Source: Flavivirga aquimarina
GTDB lineage: Bacteria > Bacteroidota > Bacteroidia > Flavobacteriales > Flavobacteriaceae
Assembly: GCF_030540835.1 (NCBI RefSeq)
Contig: NZ_JAUOEK010000142.1
Location: 1 to 64,000, forward strand
DNA length: 64,000 bases
Reading direction: 5' to 3'
This document shows, in pieces, positions 62,981 to 64,000 of this stretch. A program made the position numbers and the translations under genes. Numbering within the stretch: the stretch's first letter is position 1; each line of letters opens with the position of its first letter. The notes beneath the pieces were generated by a model. The model saw only the letters and a program-made list of their open reading frames with translations. It searched no databases and was not told the DNA's origin.

Positions 62981-64000
62981 CTATAGATTTCCATAATTTT
63001 TATCAGTTCTATCTTCTGACATTTCTTTAACTTTTTTATAAATTTGGACTCTTTTATCAAATCGCTCGTAATCAGAATTGTTAGATTTGTATTCTGGAAT
63101 TAAGCGTTTCATTTTCATAACAATATTGTTGTTTTGGAAACGATTCGTAATACAAAGTTCTTCTATTTCCGCTTTAATTTTGACATAATCCAACTCTCTA
63201 GTTTTGCTAATAAGTATCTTTTTATGATATGTAGACAATGTGTTTTCGCCATTTGCTAATAGCTCTTCATACAATTTTTCTCCAGGTCGTAATCCTGTAA
63301 TTTTAATATCAATATCTTCTGGGAACCTTAGACCGGAAAGCTTTATCATATTTTTAGCAAGATCATAAATTTTAACAGATTCTCCCATGTCAAATATAAA
63401 AATCTCGCCGCCTTTACCCATCGTTCCGGCTTCTAATACTAGTTGAGAAGCTTCAGGAATCGTCATAAAATACCTCGTAATATCTTTGTGTGTTAAAGTA
63501 AGGGGTTTATTATTTTCAATCTGTTTTTTGAACAATGGAATAACTGATCCATTTGACCCAAGTACATTACCAAATCTTGTAGTTATAAATTTTGTCTTGC
63601 TTTCTTTTTGAAGACAGCTAATATACATTTCTGCCATTCGTTTTGTAGCTCCCATAACACTCGTTGGGTTTACAGCTTTGTCTGTAGATACAAAAACGAA
63701 CTTTTTAACATTATAACGAGATGCTGTATCTGCTAAAAGCTTAGTCCCATTTACATTAATTTTAATAGCTTCGTATGGAGATTGCTCCATTAAAGGAACA
63801 TGCTTATAGGCCGCAGCATGAAACACCATAGTTGGTTTATGATTTTGAAAAATAGTATCGACTCTCAAGCCATCTCTTATATCTGCTACAATAGCCGTAA
63901 AGTTATGCTTACCGCTTTGTTTTAAATCCTGCTGTACATCATAAAGTGCAGATTCAGCCTGATCAATCAAAATTAATTTCTTTACGTCGAAATCGGAAAG
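62981..64000 (-). CDS. FlaA1/CapD-type epimerase/dehydratase, 5' part cut by window end
   Basis: The visible 340 codons (C-terminal part) of a nucleotide-sugar epimerase. The frame continues to the window edge (VKKLILIDQAESALYDVQQDLK), so the start and the probable membrane-spanning N-terminal half lie beyond 64000. Seen are VFHAAAYKHVPLMEQSPYEA, FVSTDKAVNPTSVMGATKRMAE, TTRFGNVLGSNGSVIPLFKKQI, and LRPGEKLYEELLANGE. It is the second such enzyme in the locus, closely similar in motifs to 55559. It probably precedes the Wza/Wzc genes in one operon. Confidence 0.92.
   Translation of the reverse strand, partial: LSDFDVKKLILIDQAESALYDVQQDLKQSGKHNFTAIVADIRDGLRVDTIFQNHKPTMVFHAAAYKHVPLMEQSPYEAIKINVNGTKLLADTASRYNVKKFVFVSTDKAVNPTSVMGATKRMAEMYISCLQKESKTKFITTRFGNVLGSNGSVIPLFKKQIENNKPLTLTHKDITRYFMTIPEASQLVLEAGTMGKGGEIFIFDMGESVKIYDLAKNMIKLSGLRFPEDIDIKITGLRPGEKLYEELLANGENTLSTYHKKILISKTRELDYVKIKAEIEELCITNRFQNNNIVMKMKRLIPEYKSNNSDYERFDKRVQIYKKVKEMSEDRTDKNYGNL

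Noticed and set aside
1-64000. CRISPR arrays, tRNA or rRNA genes, insertion sequences
   Set aside because: None could be recognised by reading: no regularly spaced repeats, no cloverleaf with an anticodon, no transposase frame.

Overview
The window is AT-rich chromosome from a member of the Bacteroidota, most likely a marine-type Flavobacteriaceae. The evidence is a PorX response regulator with a PglZ-like output domain (type IX secretion), CarboxypepD_reg/TonB outer-membrane receptors, an LpxC-FabZ fusion, bifunctional HisB and HisIE, lipoproteins with acidic residues after the lipid cysteine, and promoters with the Bacteroidetes -7 box TAnnTTTG. No tRNA, rRNA, CRISPR array, transposase or integrase was found. 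Species was not determined.

Layout. 1-7163 is an accessory island: a receiver-like/Mrr nuclease fusion, a membrane-anchored DUF6175-type protein, a TIR-domain protein, a small XRE regulator coupled to an unknown 137-aa protein, and a secreted protein. They are separated by unusually long structured intergenic DNA. A 23-bp exact direct repeat (301-323 and 7076-7098) brackets the island, and a ~174-bp promoter/leader module is duplicated in front of the first two genes. 7164-14161 is an iron/siderophore-type locus: a LytS/LytTR two-component system diverges from a TonB receptor, a DUF4374-type lipoprotein and a PepSY membrane protein. 14224-17339 holds membrane genes (SNARE-associated/DedA-like, DUF3817, YbdG-like MscS channel) and a secreted protein.

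17435-22076 (minus) is leuC-leuD-citramalate/isopropylmalate synthase-leuB. 22304-27663 carries a thioesterase, DUF72 protein, a TetR/SDR pair with matching operators, a DUF2461 protein and TruA. 27708-35844 (minus) is a complete histidine operon, hisG-D-C-(GIY-YIG)-B-H-(58-aa ORF)-A-F-IE. It is preceded by a clear transcription attenuator with a His-rich leader peptide (MTFIQLHHHFHICSQAN), and most of its junctions carry small palindromic repeats, several of them read through as protein termini.

35999-47692 (minus) contains a prohibitin-like protein, a VWA-like membrane protein, fabG, a lipoprotein, sucD and the lipid A cluster lpxD-lpxC/fabZ-lpxA-efp-lpxD2, then an HD-domain hydrolase. 47770-54879 has porX, tsaE, two small genes with overlapping reading frames, an outer-membrane beta-barrel protein, ald and a DUF4258-like gene. 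From 54886 to the right edge there is an exopolysaccharide/capsule locus (sugar transferase, two FlaA1/CapD-type epimerases, PHP tyrosine phosphatase, Wzc-like BY-kinase, Wza-like export protein) interleaved with proline dehydrogenase and aroB. The last gene runs off the window.

The best candidates for little-described biology are the his attenuator, the repeat-riddled his operon, the duplicated leader modules of the left island, and the TIR gene whose start codon lies in a hairpin and overlaps a 15-codon upstream ORF.
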